Source of the DNA: VRUE01 sp963730315
GTDB taxonomy: Bacteria > Actinomycetota > Thermoleophilia > Solirubrobacterales > 70-9
NCBI GenBank assembly: GCA_963730315.1
Contig: CAVSRD010000018.1
Location: 62,001 to 126,000, forward strand
Length of the DNA stretch: 64,000 nt
Direction: 5' to 3'
Shown here: piece after piece, positions 1 through 8,499 of the stretch
Numbering within the stretch: the first letter of the stretch is position 1
Layout: the number at the start of each line of letters is the position of its first letter
The notes under the pieces: generated by a model
Told to the model about the DNA's origin: nothing
What the model saw: the letters and a program-made list of their open reading frames with translations, nothing else
The model's database searches: none
Program-made: the position numbers and the translations under genes

Positions 1-2
1 GG

Positions 3-1058
3 ATCGAGCTGTTCCGCGGCGAGGGGCGCCTGGACGGCGAGCGGCGCATCGTCGTCGGCGATCACCGGCTGACCGCCCGCCGGGCGGTCGTCGTGGCGAC
101 CGGCAGCGGTGCCGCGATACCGCCAATCGACGGGCTCGACTCGGTGCGGGCCTGGAACAACCGCGATGCGACGACCGCGAAGCGGATCCCGCCGAGCATG
201 GCCGTCCTCGGCGGCGGCCCGGTCGGCTCGGAGCTTGCACAGGCATGGTCGACGCTGGGGACCGCGGTCACGCTGATCGAGGGCGAGGACCAGCTGCTGC
301 CGCGCGAGGAGCCGTTCGCCGGCGAGCAGGTCGCCGTCTCGCTGCGCGATGCCTACGGGGTCGACGTACGGACTGGCGTCCTCGCCAGGCGGGTCGCCGC
401 GGCCGGCAACGGCGCCGCCGTCGAGCTGAGCGACGGCGACCGGGTGGAGGCCGCGGAGATCCTCGTCGCGGTGGGGCGCAAACCCCGCACCTCCGGGATC
501 GGCCTGGACTCGGTCGGGATAGAGCCGGGCGAGCACGGCTTCCTCAAGACGGACGACCGCCTGCGGGTCGGCGGCCGCGACTGGCTGTACGCCATCGGGG
601 ACGTGAACGGCAGGGCGCTCTTCACCCACATGGGCAAGTACCAGGCCTGGGTCGCCGCCGAGAACGCGCTCGGCCGCGACGCCGAAGCGATCGCCGAAGC
701 GCTCGGCACCCCGCGCGTCACCTTCACCGACCCGCAGGTCGCCGCCATCGGCAAGACCCTCGCCCAGACGGAAGCGGCCGGCATCGACGCCAGGGCGGTC
801 GACGTTGCGACCGACTGGACCGCCGGCGCCAGCTTCCAGGGCAAAAACACGGGCGGGACCTCGCGCCTCGTCGTCGATCGGGCGAACGAGACGATCGTCG
901 GCGCGACCTTCACCGGCTTCGAGACCGCCGACTTCCTCCACGCGGCGACCGTCGCGGTGGTCGGCGAAATCCCCCTCCCCCGCCTTCGCCACGCGGTGGC
1001 CGCCTTCCCGACCCGCAGCGAGATCTGGCTCAAGCTGCTCGAGGCAGCCGGCCTGTAG
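3..1058 (+). CDS. FAD-dependent pyridine nucleotide-disulfide oxidoreductase family protein (5' truncated by window edge)
   Basis: The reading frame is open from base 3, so the start and the FAD-binding N-terminus lie outside the window. What remains has the end of the FAD domain (VVVATGSGAAIP), a Rossmann NAD(P) motif (VLGGGPVGSELA), the second FAD motif (LYAIGDVNG) and a dihydrolipoamide dehydrogenase-type dimerisation domain. In true disulfide reductases that C-terminal domain carries HPTxSE with the catalytic His; here it reads FPTRSE, so the usual base is replaced by Phe. The N-terminal redox cysteines cannot be checked. This resembles family members that work without a dithiol centre, such as the LpdA type of mycobacteria. 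I call the family with confidence but not the substrate. Confidence 0.85.
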   Translation: MELFRGEGRLDGERRIVVGDHRLTARRAVVVATGSGAAIPPIDGLDSVRAWNNRDATTAKRIPPSMAVLGGGPVGSELAQAWSTLGTAVTLIEGEDQLLPREEPFAGEQVAVSLRDAYGVDVRTGVLARRVAAAGNGAAVELSDGDRVEAAEILVAVGRKPRTSGIGLDSVGIEPGEHGFLKTDDRLRVGGRDWLYAIGDVNGRALFTHMGKYQAWVAAENALGRDAEAIAEALGTPRVTFTDPQVAAIGKTLAQTEAAGIDARAVDVATDWTAGASFQGKNTGGTSRLVVDRANETIVGATFTGFETADFLHAATVAVVGEIPLPRLRHAVAAFPTRSEIWLKLLEAAGL

Positions 1059-1079
1059 AGAGCCGATCCCGGGTCGGCC

Positions 1080-2609
1080 TTATACCACCGAACGCCGCTT
1101 CAAGTCTTCGGCGAACTCCCGCGGCAGCCCCGGAATTTCGTCCAGTTCATCGATCGACTGGAAACGGCCGACCCGCTCGCGGTGGGCCAGCAGGCGGGTC
1201 GCCTGGGTGACCGAGAGGCCGTGCCCGCGCAGCTGCTCGAAGGTGACGTTGTTCAGTTCGATCATCTCGCCAGCCGGAGCGGCGGAAGCCGGCGGCTGCG
1301 GCGGCGCCGGGCCGGGCTGGGTCGGCGGAGCGCCAGTCGGCGGTTCGGGCGGCGGAGGAGGCGGCGCCGGCGGCTCGGGGGCAGGTGGCGGTGGTGGCGG
1401 CTGCGCGGCGGGCGGCTGCGCGGCGGGAGCTGGGGCACCGCCCCGCACCGACTCGAGCACCTCACGCTCTGTCGCTTCGGCGCGGCGCTCCGCCTCGCGG
1501 GCGCGCGCCTCGGCCTGCGCGACGCTCTGCTCGATCTCGCGCAGCCGCTCCCCCCGCTCCCCCTCCTCCGATTTCAATCTCGAGAGGCGCTCCGCCTCGG
1601 CGGCGCGCGCTTCCGCGGCCTTGGTCCGCTCCTCGATCTGCCGCAGGCGCTCCTGCGCCTCGGCCAGCGCGCGCTCCTGCTCTTCGCGCTCCTGCTGGAG
1701 GCGCTGTTCGGCGGTTTGCATGTCCGGCAGCGGCGCGGGCGGCGGCGTTGCGGGCGGCTGCGGCGCCGACACCGGCTCCATGCTCCGGGTCGCCTGGCCG
1801 GATTCGGCCCGCTCCCGCCGCTCGTCGGCTTCGCGCTGCATCTGCTCCGCTGCCGCGATCCGTCGGTCGGCCTCGGCGCGAATCCGCTCCTCCTCGCGCT
1901 GGATCTCCGCCACCTTGTCCTGGACGCGCCGTTCGGCGGCAGCCGGGTCGTAGTCGCCCGGGGGCGGAGCCGGCGGTTGAGGCGGAACGGCGCCAGCCTG
2001 CGGTGACCCGGTGGGCGGGGGCGGGGGCGGCTGGGGCGGTGACGACAGCGGCGGCTCGGGCGCGGGGGGAACCGGGGGCGGCTGCGGCGGCGGGGCCTGG
2101 GGAGGCGCTTGCTGGGCCTGGGGAGGCACTTGCTGGGCCTGGGGAGGCGCCTGCTGGGCCTGTGGCGCGTTGACGTCGACCTGGGCGCCCTGCTGCTCGA
2201 GCAGCGCCCGCTCCTGGGCGGCGCGCGCCGCGGCCAGCTCGCGCTCGGCCGTCGCCGCTTCCCGCTTCGCCTTGCGTCCCGAGCGACGTCCGCCGGCCGG
2301 CTTGCCGCGGCGTTCCGCTCGCTTCTTGGCTCGCGCTTCGCGGCGCTGCTTCGCTTCTTCCCGGCTCCGTTTGCGATGCTCGGCGCGCGCGGCTCGCTGC
2401 TCCTGGCGGGCTTGCTTGCGCTTCTCCCTGCCGCTCTGCGGCTGGCCGGGAGGCGGCGGAGGCGGCTTGCCGGCGCCGCCCGCCTTCTCCTTCTTTTCCT
2501 TGCTGCGGCGCTGCACGATGCTGATCGCCAGCAGCAGAAGGAGGATCGCGATTACCAGCCCGGCGACGAAGTACTGGATGTTGTCGCTGACGAACGAGGC
2601 GATCGGCAT
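1080..2609 (-). CDS. Membrane-anchored coiled-coil protein with C-terminal helix-hairpin-helix domain
   Basis: A 509-residue protein of unknown function. Residues 11-32 form one hydrophobic N-terminal membrane segment. A Lys/Arg-rich stretch follows (about 34-120), then three Pro/Ala/Gln-rich linkers alternating with charged coiled-coil segments (about 220-270 and 298-388). The last 60 residues look like a helix-hairpin-helix module of the ComEA type (IELNNVTFEQL then GRFQSIDELDEIPG). HhH folds usually bind DNA without sequence specificity, so this could be a membrane-tethered nucleic-acid-binding protein; that is inference. It lies 14 bp downstream of smpB and may share its transcript. The Pro-rich linker contains a 21-bp tandem repeat. 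The start ATG is the only one that keeps the membrane segment. Confidence 0.8.
   Translation of the reverse strand: MPIASFVSDNIQYFVAGLVIAILLLLLAISIVQRRSKEKKEKAGGAGKPPPPPPGQPQSGREKRKQARQEQRAARAEHRKRSREEAKQRREARAKKRAERRGKPAGGRRSGRKAKREAATAERELAAARAAQERALLEQQGAQVDVNAPQAQQAPPQAQQVPPQAQQAPPQAPPPQPPPVPPAPEPPLSSPPQPPPPPPTGSPQAGAVPPQPPAPPPGDYDPAAAERRVQDKVAEIQREEERIRAEADRRIAAAEQMQREADERRERAESGQATRSMEPVSAPQPPATPPPAPLPDMQTAEQRLQQEREEQERALAEAQERLRQIEERTKAAEARAAEAERLSRLKSEEGERGERLREIEQSVAQAEARAREAERRAEATEREVLESVRGGAPAPAAQPPAAQPPPPPPAPEPPAPPPPPPEPPTGAPPTQPGPAPPQPPASAAPAGEMIELNNVTFEQLRGHGLSVTQATRLLAHRERVGRFQSIDELDEIPGLPREFAEDLKRRSVV
2094..2165 (-). repeat. 21-bp in-frame tandem repeat in Pro/Gln linker
   Basis: Just over three units of 21 bp encode the heptad P-P-Q-A-Q-Q-A/V (residues 149-172 of the membrane HhH protein). 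Unit number may vary between strains, as is usual for low-complexity linkers. Confidence 0.75.
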
Positions 2610-2623
2610 TGGAGAACTCGACG

Positions 2624-3109
2624 CTACCTCATTCTGCCCTTGAATTCGCGCTCGACCTCACGCCGCACGTCGCGATCCGCGATCTCCCGGCGCCGGTCGC
2701 GCCCCTCCTTGCCCCGCGCCAGCGCCAGCTCGACCTTGGCCCGCGATCCCTTGAAGTAAATCCGGGTCGGAATCAGCGTCAGGCCCCGCTCCGCCGTCTT
2801 GCCGACCAAGCGCTCTATCTCGCTCCGGTGCAGGAGCAGCTTTCGCGGTCGGTCCGGCTCGTGGTTCTCGCGGCTGGCCGGCTCGTAGGGCGGGATGTGG
2901 AGGTTGCGCAGCCAGACCTCGCCGCCGTCGACCACCGCGTAGGCGTCGGCCATCTGCGCCTTGCCGTTGCGCAGCGACTTCACCTCGGAGCCGCGCAGCA
3001 CGATCCCCGCCTCGAGCTTCTCGACCAGCTCGAACCGGTGCCGGGCGCGCCGGTTGGTGGCGACGTCGCCGGAGGCCGGGGCGCGCTTCTTCTTGCCCTT
3101 CTTTGCCAT
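2624..3109 (-). CDS. smpB: SsrA-binding protein SmpB
   Basis: SmpB, 161 aa, of normal length. It binds tmRNA and is needed for trans-translation, which rescues stalled ribosomes. Family signatures are present: FELVEKLEAGIVLRGSEVKSL near the N-terminus, the LHIPPYEPA strand, PRKLLLH, GLTLIPTRIYF, and a basic C-terminal tail (RDRRREIADRDVRREVER) that enters the ribosomal mRNA channel. Only three bases separate it from the upstream RNase gene, so the two are probably cotranscribed. Pairing of an RNase R-like enzyme with SmpB is common, since RNase R degrades the non-stop mRNAs released by this pathway. No tmRNA gene was seen nearby. Confidence 0.97.
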   Translation of the reverse strand: MAKKGKKKRAPASGDVATNRRARHRFELVEKLEAGIVLRGSEVKSLRNGKAQMADAYAVVDGGEVWLRNLHIPPYEPASRENHEPDRPRKLLLHRSEIERLVGKTAERGLTLIPTRIYFKGSRAKVELALARGKEGRDRRREIADRDVRREVEREFKGRMR

Positions 3110-3112
3110 CGC

Positions 3113-4726
3113 TCAGCTCTCCGCCAACTCCAGATCCACCCGCCCGCGCGCCGCCTCGACCCCCGTCACCCGGACGGACACCGGGTCGCCGAGCCGCAGC
3201 CTGCGCTTCGACTCTCCGCCGACCAGCGCGGTCTCGGTGGCGTTAAGCTCGAAGCGCTCGCCGCCCCCCAGCCGGCGGGCCGGCAGGAAGCCCTCGTAGA
3301 CGTCGCCCAGCTCGCCGCCGAAGACGACGAAGGCGCCGGCCCGGATCAGCCCCGAAACCTCGCCCTCGAACCCGGCCTCGCCCTCCCGCTCCCCCAGCTC
3401 GCGCTCGAGCAGGAAGGCGGCGCAGATGTCGTCCGCGCGGCGCTCGATCCGCATCGACTCCCGCTCCCGCTCGGAGCAGTGCCAGGCAACCTCGCGCGCT
3501 TCGGCGGCGCTCGGCGCCGGCTCGCCCTCGCCGAGCGCGGCGAGCAGCGCCCGGTGGACCACCAGGTCCGGGTAGCGGCGGATCGGCGAGGTGAAGTGGC
3601 AGTAGGCGGCGCTGCCGAGCCCGGCGTGACCGCTGTTGCGCTCGCTGTAGCGGGCCTGCTTGAGGGAGCGGAGCACGAGCGATGTATACGCGTCGCGGCC
3701 GTGCCCGCGGCGCGCCGCCTCGCGCCTCACTAGGCGGCTCGCCTCGGCCGCCGCTTCGCCCGCCTGGCGCGGCGCCAGGCCGCCACGCAGCGGCGGCGTC
3801 GGGATCTCCAGGTCGTGCAGCTGTTCGACCAGCCGTTCGACCCGGGACGGATCGGGCTGGGCGTGGACGCGGTAGATCGCCGGCACCCGCTTGCGCTCCA
3901 GCAGCTGCGCCACCTGCTCGTTGGCGAGGATCATCAGCCGCTCGATCAGGCGGTGGGACTCGGTCTGCTCGACCCCGCGGGCGCCGCTCACCCCGCCGGC
4001 CGGGTCGAAGCGGAACTCGGGCTCGAACGACTCCACGTCGAGGCTGGTCGTGCCGCGCCGCTCGCCCAGCGCCGCCGCCGCCTCGCGGGCGGCCGCCAGC
4101 GGCTCGGCCACCGCCTCGGGGGGCGTGGCGCGCCCGGAGAAGACGACGTCGAGCTGGTCGTAGTCGAGCCGCGCGTCGGAGCGGATGCGACTGCGGTAGA
4201 AGCTGGCGGCGCCCGGCTCGCCGCCCGGCCCCAGCTCGATCTCCGCCGTCACCGCGAGCCGGTCCACCCCCGGCGCCAGGCTGCAGGCCTCCTCGCTGAG
4301 CGCGTGCGGCAACATCGGCTCGACCGTCCCCGGCGCGTAGGTGCTGTTGCCGCGCCGCCGCGCCTCGCGGTCGAGCGGCGAGCCGGGCGGCACGTGCGCG
4401 GCGACGTCGGCGATGTGGACCCAGAGCCGCACCGCGTCTCCCTCGCGCCGCGCCGAGACGGCGTCGTCGAAGTCGCGCGCCGTCGCCGGGTCGACCGTGA
4501 AGGTGGGCAGCTCGACCAGGTCGCGGCGCGACCCCGAGCGTTTCTCGGCGGCGGCGGCCGCCTTCCCCGCCTCGACCTCCAACGCGGCGCGAAATCCCCG
4601 CCACTCCAGCTCGTCGCGGAGGTGCGCTTCGACCGCCCCGCGGGCGGTCTTCGGCGCCGCCTTGCGGCGCCGCCGGCCGCGCGCCCGCTGCCGGTCGCGG
4701 TAGTGGCGCCAGTCGCGTTGGCTCAC
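3113..4726 (-). CDS. rnr: RNB-domain exoribonuclease (RNase R/II family, short N-terminus)
   Basis: A 3'-5' exoribonuclease of 537 aa. The RNB catalytic site is intact: D79, D85, D87 and D88 in TVDPATARDFDDAV match the four metal-binding aspartates of the family. The late motif HFTSPIRRYPDLVVHRAL and a C-terminal S1-like RNA-binding domain (from about residue 450) follow. The N-terminus before the RNB domain is only about 70 residues and strongly basic, so the two cold-shock domains typical of RNase R (about 750-800 aa) are reduced or missing. It starts four bases inside the ctpA stop (ATGA overlap) and ends three bases before smpB. The symbol follows family and context. Confidence 0.9.
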   Translation of the reverse strand: MSQRDWRHYRDRQRARGRRRRKAAPKTARGAVEAHLRDELEWRGFRAALEVEAGKAAAAAEKRSGSRRDLVELPTFTVDPATARDFDDAVSARREGDAVRLWVHIADVAAHVPPGSPLDREARRRGNSTYAPGTVEPMLPHALSEEACSLAPGVDRLAVTAEIELGPGGEPGAASFYRSRIRSDARLDYDQLDVVFSGRATPPEAVAEPLAAAREAAAALGERRGTTSLDVESFEPEFRFDPAGGVSGARGVEQTESHRLIERLMILANEQVAQLLERKRVPAIYRVHAQPDPSRVERLVEQLHDLEIPTPPLRGGLAPRQAGEAAAEASRLVRREAARRGHGRDAYTSLVLRSLKQARYSERNSGHAGLGSAAYCHFTSPIRRYPDLVVHRALLAALGEGEPAPSAAEAREVAWHCSERERESMRIERRADDICAAFLLERELGEREGEAGFEGEVSGLIRAGAFVVFGGELGDVYEGFLPARRLGGGERFELNATETALVGGESKRRLRLGDPVSVRVTGVEAARGRVDLELAES

Positions 4727-5901
4727 TGCGCCGACAGCACCCCGAAGGCCCGTTCGGCCGCCTCGTCCCGGCTCGTCCCCGGCAGGTCGCGGACCCGCAC
4801 GTCGGGCTGGATGCCCCTGCCGGCCAGGTTGACGCCCCTCGGCGTGAAGTACTCGCCGACGGTCAGCTTCAGCGCGCCCCCGTTGGAGAGGCCGACCTCC
4901 TGCTGGAAGACGCCCTTGCCGTAGGAGCGCGTGCCGACCGTCTTCGCCCCGGCGTCGTCGGCCAGCGCCGCGGTGAGTATCTCCGCCGCCGAGGCCGTTT
5001 CGCGGTCGATCAGGACGACCAGCGGCAGCGACGGCAGGTTGCCGCCCTCGGTCTTGTAGACGGCGTCGCCCTGGCTGCGCGACTTGGTCGAGACGACGAC
5101 TTCCCCCTTCGGCAGGAAGACGCTCGCGGTCAACACCGCCTCGTCGAGCAGGCCGCCGCCGTCCGCCCGCAGGTCGATCGCCAACCCCCGCGCGCCCCGC
5201 TTCTGCAGCCTGCGAACCGCCCTGCGCACCGCCCCGTGCACGCCCTCGGTGAAGGAGGCGATCCGCAGGTAGCCGAGCTTGCGGCCGCCGACGGTCTTCA
5301 GCCTGCTGCTGACGACCGGCACCGAGATCGTCGCGCGGGTCAGCTTCACCTGGTGCACCGTGCCCTTCGGCTTACGGCGCACGCCCACCGTCACCTCGGT
5401 CCCTTCCGGTCCCTTGATCCGCGCCGCCGCAGCTTCGGCGCTGAGGCCGGCGATCGAGCGACCGTCGACGGTGACGATCGTCTCGCCCACCTCGATCCCG
5501 GCCCGTTCGGCCGGTGACCGCTTGAAGACGCTCTGCACGCGAAGGCCCTCGCGGGCCCGCGTCACCCCGAGGCCGACCCCCGAGAAGCGCCCTTCGATCT
5601 CCTCGTTGAAGCGGACCAGCGCCGCCGGGGAGAAGTATTCCGTGAAGCGGTCGTGGTGGCGGCGGCGCAGGCCCTGCACCATGCCCTGCAGCGAGGAGTC
5701 GATCAGCTCGCCCTTGGAGGCCGGCCGGTAGTAGTCGTCTTCGATCAGCTCGGTCGCTTCGGCGACCAGTCCGCCCGCTTCGTCGACGAAGATGTCGCGC
5801 AGCACCGGGGGCATGCGGGCGGGATGGCCGCCGATCCACAGCCCCGCGGCGAGCATCGAGAGCAGCGCGGCCGCCAGGATCAAGGTCCGGCCGATCCTCA
5901 T
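4723..5901 (-). CDS. ctpA: C-terminal processing peptidase (S41 family) with PDZ domain
   Basis: A secreted or membrane-anchored serine protease of 392 aa. Residues 6-24 form a signal anchor. A PDZ domain spans about 107-175 (FSGVGLGV to EVTVGVRR). The catalytic dyad is S304 (ETASAAEI) and K329 (YGKG), as in CtpA/CtpB. In Bacillus and relatives a ctp gene also follows ftsEX, and in other bacteria Ctp enzymes tune peptidoglycan hydrolases. A link to FtsEX-controlled wall cleavage is therefore plausible here, but inferred. The gene overlaps the RNase gene by four bases and lies 22 bp after ftsX. Confidence 0.95.
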   Translation of the reverse strand: MRIGRTLILAAALLSMLAAGLWIGGHPARMPPVLRDIFVDEAGGLVAEATELIEDDYYRPASKGELIDSSLQGMVQGLRRRHHDRFTEYFSPAALVRFNEEIEGRFSGVGLGVTRAREGLRVQSVFKRSPAERAGIEVGETIVTVDGRSIAGLSAEAAAARIKGPEGTEVTVGVRRKPKGTVHQVKLTRATISVPVVSSRLKTVGGRKLGYLRIASFTEGVHGAVRRAVRRLQKRGARGLAIDLRADGGGLLDEAVLTASVFLPKGEVVVSTKSRSQGDAVYKTEGGNLPSLPLVVLIDRETASAAEILTAALADDAGAKTVGTRSYGKGVFQQEVGLSNGGALKLTVGEYFTPRGVNLAGRGIQPDVRVRDLPGTSRDEAAERAFGVLSAQ

Positions 5902-5923
5902 GCCGGCCTCGCCCAGAGAGCGC

Positions 5924-6841
5924 TCAAACCTTCAGGAAGCGGCGCAGGGTGACGCCGGAGCCGGCCGTGGAGACCAGCACCGAGGCGCCGAAGAGGATCG
6001 CGACCAGCGCCGGGAAGGAGAGCGTGGTGCTGTTCTGCGCGGCGAGGAAGCCGATGCTGTCGCTCAGCGGGTCGACGATGGTCAGCTTGCCCAGCCACAG
6101 GATCAGTATGGCCACCAGGCCGCCCGTGAAGCCGACCACCACCCCCTCGATCATGAACGGCCAGCGGATGAACCAGCGGGTGGCGCCGACCAAGCGCATC
6201 ACCTCGACCTCGCGGCGGCGGGTGTAGATCGAGAGCCGGATCGTATTGCCGACCAGCATCAGCGAGGCGACGATCAGCAGCGCCGTGATCACAGTGAGGA
6301 CGATCTTCAGCGCGCTCGTCACCCGCTCGATCTTCTTCGAGTCTTCCTGGCGGTTGAACTGGTCCTGCACGACCGGCGAGATCGGCCGCGGCTTGCCGTT
6401 CGGGCCGGGCGGCGTGATCGCCGCTTCGATCGAATCGAGGTTGCTCGCGTCGTCGGCCTTGACCGCGAAGTTGGCCGGCAGCGGGTTGGTGTGAAGCTGG
6501 GTGAGGAGTTCGCCGCTCTTTTCCTTGCCGAGGTCCTGCTTCAGTTCCTCCAGCGCCTCGGCCTTGGTGATCAGCTTCACCGACGCGACGTGGGGGATCG
6601 CCGCCAGCTTGCGCTCGAGCTGGTTGATTTCGGCCCGGGTCGCATCGTCGTAGATCGCCACGCGGGTTTCGAGGCTGTCGCGCACTTCGTTGCTCTTCGC
6701 CTGGGTGGTCTGGAAGACCGGGATCAGGACGCCGAGCAGGATCACGGTGACGACCGTGGTGACGATCGCCGCCATGCTCGGCGCACCGTTGCGCCGCAGC
6801 GCCCGGAACGCCTCCTGCATGAAGAAGAAGAGCCTCGACAT
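5924..6841 (-). CDS. ftsX: Cell division protein FtsX (ABC transporter permease-like)
   Basis: FtsX, 305 aa, with the expected four membrane helices (about 22-42, 178-200, 231-252, 276-293). A large extracytoplasmic loop lies between helices 1 and 2 (about 45-175), the part that contacts peptidoglycan hydrolases or their activators. The cytoplasmic RRREVEVMRLVGATRWFIRWPF segment is the hallmark of the family. With FtsE it forms a mechanotransmitting complex at the divisome. The ATG follows the ftsE stop after two bases, consistent with translational coupling. Confidence 0.96.
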   Translation of the reverse strand: MSRLFFFMQEAFRALRRNGAPSMAAIVTTVVTVILLGVLIPVFQTTQAKSNEVRDSLETRVAIYDDATRAEINQLERKLAAIPHVASVKLITKAEALEELKQDLGKEKSGELLTQLHTNPLPANFAVKADDASNLDSIEAAITPPGPNGKPRPISPVVQDQFNRQEDSKKIERVTSALKIVLTVITALLIVASLMLVGNTIRLSIYTRRREVEVMRLVGATRWFIRWPFMIEGVVVGFTGGLVAILILWLGKLTIVDPLSDSIGFLAAQNSTTLSFPALVAILFGASVLVSTAGSGVTLRRFLKV

Positions 6842-6843
6842 CT

Positions 6844-7680
6844 TCAGATCAGCGAGTCGTGTCCGTTGGTCTGGCCCTCGGGGGCGACGCCCATCTCGGC
6901 CCGCATCCGCATCCCGAACTCGCTCGTCGACTCCTCGGTGTAGCCGCCGCTCACCTCGTCCCGGACGATGCGGCCCTCGTACAGCTCGATCACCCGGCGC
7001 CGCATGTTGTCGACCATCTCGCGGTCGTGGGTGACGACGACGACCGTGGTGCCGGTCTTGTTGATCCGGTAAAGCAGCTGCATGACGCCGATCGAGGTGA
7101 CCGGATCGAGGTTGCCGCTCGGCTCGTCGGCCAGCAGCAGCGGCGGGTGGTTGACGAAGGCGCGGGCGACGGAGACGCGCTGCTGCTCGCCCCCGGAGAG
7201 CTCGTCAGGGTAGCTGTGCAACTTGGTCGAGAGGCCGACCAGGCGCAGCGTCTCCGGCACCTGGGTGCGGATCTCGGCGCGGCTTGCGCCGATCACCTGC
7301 AGCGCGTAGGCGACGTTGTCGTAGACGGTGCGGTCGGGGAGCAGCTTGAAGTCCTGGAAGACCGTGCCGATGTTGCGCCGCAGCTGCGGGATCTTCTTGT
7401 CCGGCAGCTCGCCGATGTCTCGGCCGGCGATCCGCACGCTGCCCTCGGTCGCCTCCAGCTCGCGGATCAGCATCTTGATCAGGGTCGACTTGCCGCAGCC
7501 GGTCGGCCCGACCAGGAAGACGAATTCACCCCGGTCGATCGCCAGCGAGACCCGGTCGAGCGCCATGTGGCCGCCCGGGTAGACCTTGACCACGTCGCGC
7601 AGCTCGACGATCGGCGCGCCCCCGGGCCGCCTGCTCCGGGCCGCCGCCTCCGCCTTCTTCCGCTTTCTCGCTCTCGCCAT
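6844..7680 (-). CDS. ftsE: Cell division ATP-binding protein FtsE
   Basis: ABC-type ATPase partner of FtsX, 278 aa. Walker A is GPTGCGKST (58-66), the signature is LSGGEQQRVSVARA, and Walker B is LLLADEPSGNLD, followed by the switch His in VVVTHDREM. The N-terminus has a basic extension of about 20 residues and the C-terminus an acidic/polar tail; both are longer than in E. coli FtsE (about 222 aa). The start is supported by a GGAGAAGG ribosome-binding site about 10 bases upstream. It is the first gene of the ftsE-ftsX-ctpA-rnr-smpB run and is divergent from a secreted-protein gene. Confidence 0.97.
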   Translation of the reverse strand: MARARKRKKAEAAARSRRPGGAPIVELRDVVKVYPGGHMALDRVSLAIDRGEFVFLVGPTGCGKSTLIKMLIRELEATEGSVRIAGRDIGELPDKKIPQLRRNIGTVFQDFKLLPDRTVYDNVAYALQVIGASRAEIRTQVPETLRLVGLSTKLHSYPDELSGGEQQRVSVARAFVNHPPLLLADEPSGNLDPVTSIGVMQLLYRINKTGTTVVVVTHDREMVDNMRRRVIELYEGRIVRDEVSGGYTEESTSEFGMRMRAEMGVAPEGQTNGHDSLI

Positions 7681-7842
7681 GCCGGGGGACCTTCTCCGGG
7701 TACAGGGTGACTCCTCCGCACCGCCGGGCGCGCAACTCCCCGCCCACCAACCATGTGCGGCAGCTTAGCGGCTTGTGAGCAAATGGTCACATTCGTCGGG
7801 AATGCGCTGCCGCAACTCGGATGTAGGATGCCGCAACATCCG

Positions 7843-8256
7843 ATGACAACGACTCGCAGATCCTGGAAATTCATCGACCTGCGCATCGCCGCGTTGGCGG
7901 CCTGCGGCTCGTTGCTCCTGCTCGCTGCTCTCGCAGTCGGGGGCACAGCCAGCGCGCAGGCCTCCCAGGGCGGATCGTGCCCCAAGGCTTCGCAGCTCGT
8001 TCGGATCAAGAGTCCTCGCGGTGCGATCCCGGCCGTGAAGAAGGCTCTCGGGGAGCGCGGGCGAGTCCTCGAGGTGAAGCGGGGAATGCGCTCCCCCTAC
8101 GCCGCACCGGCTCGCCGCGAGTGCGGCGCCGCCGTGGTCGGCAAGTCGGTCTACGTGGTCGTGCACCCAATCGGCCAGCGGTGCTCGGCCTGCAACCTGC
8201 ACGCCTTCGTGGTCCGCTACCGCAGCGGCCGCTGGCTCGTGTGGACGGGCTACTGA
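7843..8256 (+). CDS. Secreted hypothetical protein with conserved-looking cysteines
   Basis: A 137-residue protein that I do not recognise. The start at 7843 is chosen because it gives a clean signal peptide: a basic start (MTTTRRSWKF), a hydrophobic core (about residues 15-36) and an ASA-type cleavage site near residues 38-42. The mature part is basic and has four cysteines (SCPK, RECG, CSAC), possibly for disulfides. It is divergent from ftsE and followed by a non-coding stretch. An open frame continues upstream to 7753 but adds no plausible sequence. Confidence 0.6.
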   Translation: MTTTRRSWKFIDLRIAALAACGSLLLLAALAVGGTASAQASQGGSCPKASQLVRIKSPRGAIPAVKKALGERGRVLEVKRGMRSPYAAPARRECGAAVVGKSVYVVVHPIGQRCSACNLHAFVVRYRSGRWLVWTGY

Positions 8257-8499
8257 CGGACTCTGCAGCGATTCGAACCGCCTAGAGCCAGAACGTTTCG
8301 TTCTCGGCGGTTTCGCGTCGACCAGAACGTGTCGCTCTTGGCCGTTTCGCCTCCGCCAGAGCTCGAGCACAGCCGACGCCGCCGATGCCGCCCGAAGCGA
8401 CCCGCTGATCGGGCCCCGGGAGCGCAACCGCGATGAATCGAGGTCGCCGCCAGCGTCTCACCTGATAGAGCGTCTACCCAACAGGAACGGAGGTGCATC
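8257..8499. other. Intergenic region with tandem remnant repeat
   Basis: No gene is supported in these 243 bp. They contain two adjacent 34-bp near-copies that resemble the 3' end of the NTF2-fold gene at 12688-13083 (see the repeat entry). The 3' end carries the GGAGGT ribosome-binding site of the next gene. Confidence 0.6.
8288..8355. repeat. Two tandem 34-bp imperfect repeats, related to 12694-12728
   Basis: Copies at 8288-8321 and 8322-8355 both begin CCAGAACG, continue with TCG and CTCGGC/CTTGGC blocks, and end in TTTCGC. A third related copy is the 3' end of the NTF2-fold coding sequence at 12694 onward. On the minus strand the copy reads as a degenerate form of that protein's C-terminus (K-S-D-T-F-W against E-S-D-A-F-W). 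This looks like a decayed paralogue. Confidence 0.6.
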
